From positions 3,355,359 to 3,419,358 of the forward strand of contig NW_019091361.1 of NCBI RefSeq assembly GCF_001949145.1: 64,000 nt of DNA. The letters run 5' to 3'. This document shows positions 62,801-64,000 of the stretch, piece by piece (position 1 is the first letter of the stretch; the number at the start of each line of letters is the position of its first letter). The position numbers and the translations under genes were made by a program. The DNA is from Acanthaster planci (Eukaryota > Echinodermata > Asteroidea > Valvatida > Acanthasteridae). The notes under the pieces were generated by a model. That model was not told where the DNA came from. It saw only the letters and a program-made list of their open reading frames with translations, and did no database searches.

Positions 62801-63906
62801 ATGATATTTGATAGAGCAGCAAAAGGTAAGAAACATCTAGGGGAACTCTTGTAGTCTTATGACTTCTCAAATTTAATTGGAGTGTAGTTATATGAAAGCT
62901 GAATCTTTGTGATATTAAACAAAATTCTCATGATGGTCTCACATAGTTTCTCTAGCCTAAGAATTGAAAGGGGCAGATTATTTTACCTATTTCAAATCCT
63001 GGGCTTTGCTGTTTCGGATTTGGGTAAAAGTGTGAGATGGAAGCATCGTAGACATTGCATTTATTGATGGCCCTGCAGGCAAGCTGCAGTACCAGGCCCA
63101 GTCTCCCGACGAAGCTGCTCTGGTATCTGCTGCAAGAAACTTTGGATTTGTCTTCAAGGTAATAATTATTGCTGGATTTTTAAAAAGAATTTATTACGTC
63201 AACTGCAAAGTGGAGATATCTGAAAACTGGTTGTATGGAAATAACGAACCACCATGAAAACAAATTATTGGAGAGCTCATATGTATTTGGCATTGCGTTT
63301 GTAAAAGTGAGTCACAAATGCACCAGATCTCTCGAAACGAGCCCTAGGACCATGTTGCCATTTATTTTGTTTTAGGAAGAGTAAACTTAGCTTTTTGATC
63401 TGATGTATTAAATGGACATTAGACAAGTGAAAAAAAAATGTAGATTTGCATCATTCAAGATTTTTTAAAGGCCTTTTTACTTGAAAGAGGCTTTGGCTCT
63501 GGTGATTCATTTTAGTTAGTTGGATCACAATTAGTCAGAATCAATTTATGCTGCCCGTGTCAAGTGGTAAGTCAGATCTCTTTACCGTAGCTCTATTGTG
63601 TGGCCTGGTAGGCCAAGTTTACCTAAAGTCACAAGTTAGAAAACTCACTCTCTGTAGCACTATTGTTTTTTTTTTAATCAACAGTCGAGGACACCCACCA
63701 CCATCACGCTTGAGGTACAAGGCGAGGTGGACAAGTACGAGCTGCTGCACATTCTGGACTTCAACAATGTCCGGAAGCGAATGTCGGTGGTGGTCCGGCA
63801 GGGTCGCAAGATCCGCCTTTACTGCAAAGGGGCGGATAACGTCATCCTGGCACGGCTTGGAGAGGGCAACGAGCAGCTGGTGGACATCACCAACCAGCAC
63901 TTGCGG
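44870..63906 (+). CDS. ATP8B: Phospholipid-transporting ATPase, ATP8B type (P4-ATPase), N-terminal 578 residues, runs off the window
   Basis: P4-ATPases flip aminophospholipids or phosphatidylcholine to the cytosolic leaflet, usually with a CDC50 partner. Fifteen exons, all GT-AG and in phase: 44870-44885, 50441-50499, 51455-51568, 52784-52882, 53310-53371, 55706-55849, 57247-57329, 57617-57864, 58771-58854, 61247-61353, 61707-61869, 62046-62135, 62445-62607, 63079-63158, 63685-63906. Motifs: TM1-TM2 in residues 45-92, actuator DGET at 164-167, TM3 at 276-295, PISL at 333-336, DKTGTLT with phosphorylated Asp386, SPDEAAL at 486-492, KGAD at 552-555. The wording ([32 protein letters not shown]) fits the ATP8B1/2/4 branch better than ATP8A; which paralogue cannot be decided. 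Full length should be near 1,200 residues. The N-terminus is short, like ATP8B2 isoforms. Confidence 0.95.
45344..45402. repeat. 59-bp palindrome family, copy C
   Basis: TTAACCCTAACAGCCCTCAA at the left and TTGAGGACTGTTAAGGTTAA at the right; TTAA at both ends, the same 59-bp length as copy B. Lies in ATP8B intron 1. Confidence 0.7.
48569..48624. repeat. 28-bp tandem duplication
   Basis: ATGCCACATTATTACATTG followed by TACATCAGT, then again ATGCCACATTATTACATTG followed by CACATGG. Confidence 0.7.
50441..50499 (+). CDS. ATP8B: ATP8B coding exon 2
   Basis: Residues 6-25, [20 protein letters not shown], the conserved cytosolic segment before TM1 (ANDREYNEKFQYA in ATP8B2). Acceptor TTAACGACAG, donor GCT|GTAAGT, phase 0. 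Confidence 0.93.
50640..50945. repeat. TACATGTA-rich stretch
   Basis: Recurrent ACATGTACAT and CATGTGCATG words in ATP8B intron 2. Confidence 0.5.
51455..51568 (+). CDS. ATP8B: ATP8B coding exon 3 (TM1)
   Basis: Residues 26-63, [20 protein letters not shown] then [18 protein letters not shown]; includes the first membrane segment. Confidence 0.95.
52784..52882 (+). CDS. ATP8B: ATP8B coding exon 4 (TM2)
   Basis: Residues 64-96, [20 protein letters not shown] then [13 protein letters not shown]; second membrane segment and the conserved KDG-x-DD. Confidence 0.95.
53310..53371 (+). CDS. ATP8B: ATP8B coding exon 5
   Basis: Residues 97-116 plus two bases, [20 protein letters not shown]; corresponds to RHKSDNQVNNRQSQVL in ATP8B2. 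Acceptor ATCTTATAG, donor AA|GTGAGT. Confidence 0.93.
53785..53925 (-). mobile_element. tRNA-derived SINE-like element
   Basis: The minus strand has CCATATGGTTCAATGCAGAA (box A region) and CTTGGTTTGATTCCCACC (box B-like GGTTTGATTCC) at tRNA-like spacing. It lies in ATP8B intron 5. No clear tail or target duplication. Confidence 0.5.
54530..54985. repeat. Three degenerate tandem units of about 164 bp
   Basis: TAGGTCTACTTGGTAGGCGT at 54697 and TAGGTCTATTTGGTAGGGGT at 54861 begin two clear units. Each carries a CCCAGAGAGGGC...TAACGGTTGCTCATAG segment. A more diverged first unit with GCCAAAAGAGGACGTTGTGT lies at about 54555. In ATP8B intron 5. Confidence 0.55.
55706..55849 (+). CDS. ATP8B: ATP8B coding exon 6 (actuator domain)
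   Basis: Residues 117-164 plus two bases, [48 protein letters not shown]. Ends inside the DGET motif at GG|GTGAGT. Confidence 0.95.
57247..57329 (+). CDS. ATP8B: ATP8B coding exon 7
   Basis: Completes DGET; residues 165-192 plus one base, [20 protein letters not shown] then LDRFKNFK. The 176-codon open frame around it (56867-57397) is mostly intron. Confidence 0.95.
57617..57864 (+). CDS. ATP8B: ATP8B coding exon 8
   Basis: Residues 193-275, [20 protein letters not shown] to RMVNKLVLV. Contains [15 protein letters not shown] and [17 protein letters not shown], both P4-ATPase hallmarks. GC-rich. Donor GTG|GTGAGT. Confidence 0.95.
57881..58010. repeat. 46-bp minisatellite, three units
   Basis: ACAAGACCAGT recurs at 57881, 57927 and 57973, exactly 46 bp apart, starting 17 bp after the exon 8 donor. 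The third unit is partial. Confidence 0.7.
58771..58854 (+). CDS. ATP8B: ATP8B coding exon 9 (TM3)
   Basis: Residues 276-303, [20 protein letters not shown] then ANYGDVFQ; third membrane segment. Confidence 0.93.
58952..59186 (-). mobile_element. MITE family 1, copy 3
   Basis: A 235-bp element, inverted relative to copies 1 and 2, with ends TGGGTAATTCTAGAAATTAG and CTAATTTCTGGAATTACCCA. TA flanks both sides (58950-58951 and 59187-59188). Lies in ATP8B intron 9. Confidence 0.75.
59223..59350. repeat. 64-bp tandem duplication
   Basis: AAATTCAGTAATGAGGCTTT...GATGAGCC occurs twice, 64 bp apart, almost identical (one G/C change seen). In ATP8B intron 9. Confidence 0.8.
59400..61240. other. ATP8B intron 9 remainder
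   Basis: No exon. A GC-rich patch at 60040-60200 with GGGGCCCCTTCTAGGGCTCC and GGCGGAGCCCCCC looks like part of an old DNA element, but ends could not be placed. Confidence 0.35.
61247..61353 (+). CDS. ATP8B: ATP8B coding exon 10 (TM4, PISL)
   Basis: Residues 304-338 plus two bases, [20 protein letters not shown] then [15 protein letters not shown]. Carries the PISL motif that replaces PEGL of other P-type pumps and marks lipid flippases. Confidence 0.95.
61707..61869 (+). CDS. ATP8B: ATP8B coding exon 11 (phosphorylation site)
   Basis: Residues 339-393, [20 protein letters not shown] through [20 protein letters not shown] and Q. The Asp codon of DKTGTLT is at 61846-61848 (residue 386). Confidence 0.96.
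62046..62135 (+). CDS. ATP8B: ATP8B coding exon 12
   Basis: Residues 394-423, [20 protein letters not shown] then [10 protein letters not shown]; start of the nucleotide-binding domain (NIMVFNKCSING in ATP8B2). Confidence 0.94.
62445..62607 (+). CDS. ATP8B: ATP8B coding exon 13
   Basis: Residues 424-477 plus one base, [20 protein letters not shown] to [14 protein letters not shown]; donor G|GTAAGA in phase 1. Confidence 0.94.
63079..63158 (+). CDS. ATP8B: ATP8B coding exon 14
   Basis: Residues 478-504, [20 protein letters not shown] then NFGFVFK; contains SPDEAAL of the nucleotide-binding domain. Confidence 0.95.
63685..63906 (+). CDS. ATP8B: ATP8B coding exon 15 (last in window)
   Basis: Residues 505-578, [20 protein letters not shown] to [11 protein letters not shown], with [10 protein letters not shown] and [10 protein letters not shown]. 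Donor CGG|GTGAGC; the gene continues beyond 64000. Confidence 0.95.
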
Positions 63907-64000
63907 GTGAGCAAAGAAGTCATTTTCAATAGTATAGCTGTGAAAAGCCATTGTTTTTGTTCGGATTTTTCTCTTGTACTTCGTTTTCCTCTTCTACCCA

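Overview
This is animal nuclear DNA: AT-rich, with genes split by long GT-AG introns and about 90% of the window non-coding. The short palindromes TACATGTA and TAGGCCTA are strikingly frequent. Gene content (a ciliary CFAP53 and a class-1b P4-ATPase) together with SINE, LINE and MITE debris suggests an invertebrate, most likely a marine deuterostome such as an echinoderm or hemichordate. The species cannot be fixed from this sequence alone.

Two genes are solid. CFAP53 (CCDC11) lies complete on the + strand in seven coding exons from 25684 to 31522; all splice phases agree and give 523 codons. A P4-ATPase of the ATP8B type starts at 44870 on the + strand. Fifteen coding exons, all in phase, give the first 578 residues, through the DGET, PISL, DKTGTLT, SPDEAAL and KGAD motifs. 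It runs off the right edge at about the middle of its nucleotide-binding domain.

The left third (1-25 kb) has no gene I can name. From 4.1 to 8.0 kb lies a decayed coding region. Read across its frameshifts, it shows in order the landmarks of a RAG1/Transib-style DDE transposase core (DG, CxxC, DxLH, H...GLE), followed by a CCHC zinc knuckle. A tentative three-exon minus-strand gene start (23.8 to 20.5 kb) faces CFAP53 head to head. Around 2.0-2.35 kb there is a cluster of four CTCF-like motifs.

Mobile-element debris is abundant. It includes an 888-bp hAT-like element with an 8-bp target duplication, a TA-flanked MITE family in three copies, a TAA-flanked Harbinger-type MITE, a family of three 59-bp TTAA-ended palindromes, three tRNA-derived SINE-like pieces, one LINE reverse-transcriptase tail, and a hammerhead-like Penelope-type motif inside a CFAP53 intron. 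The two solid genes have no evident functional link: one is ciliary structure, the other membrane lipid asymmetry.
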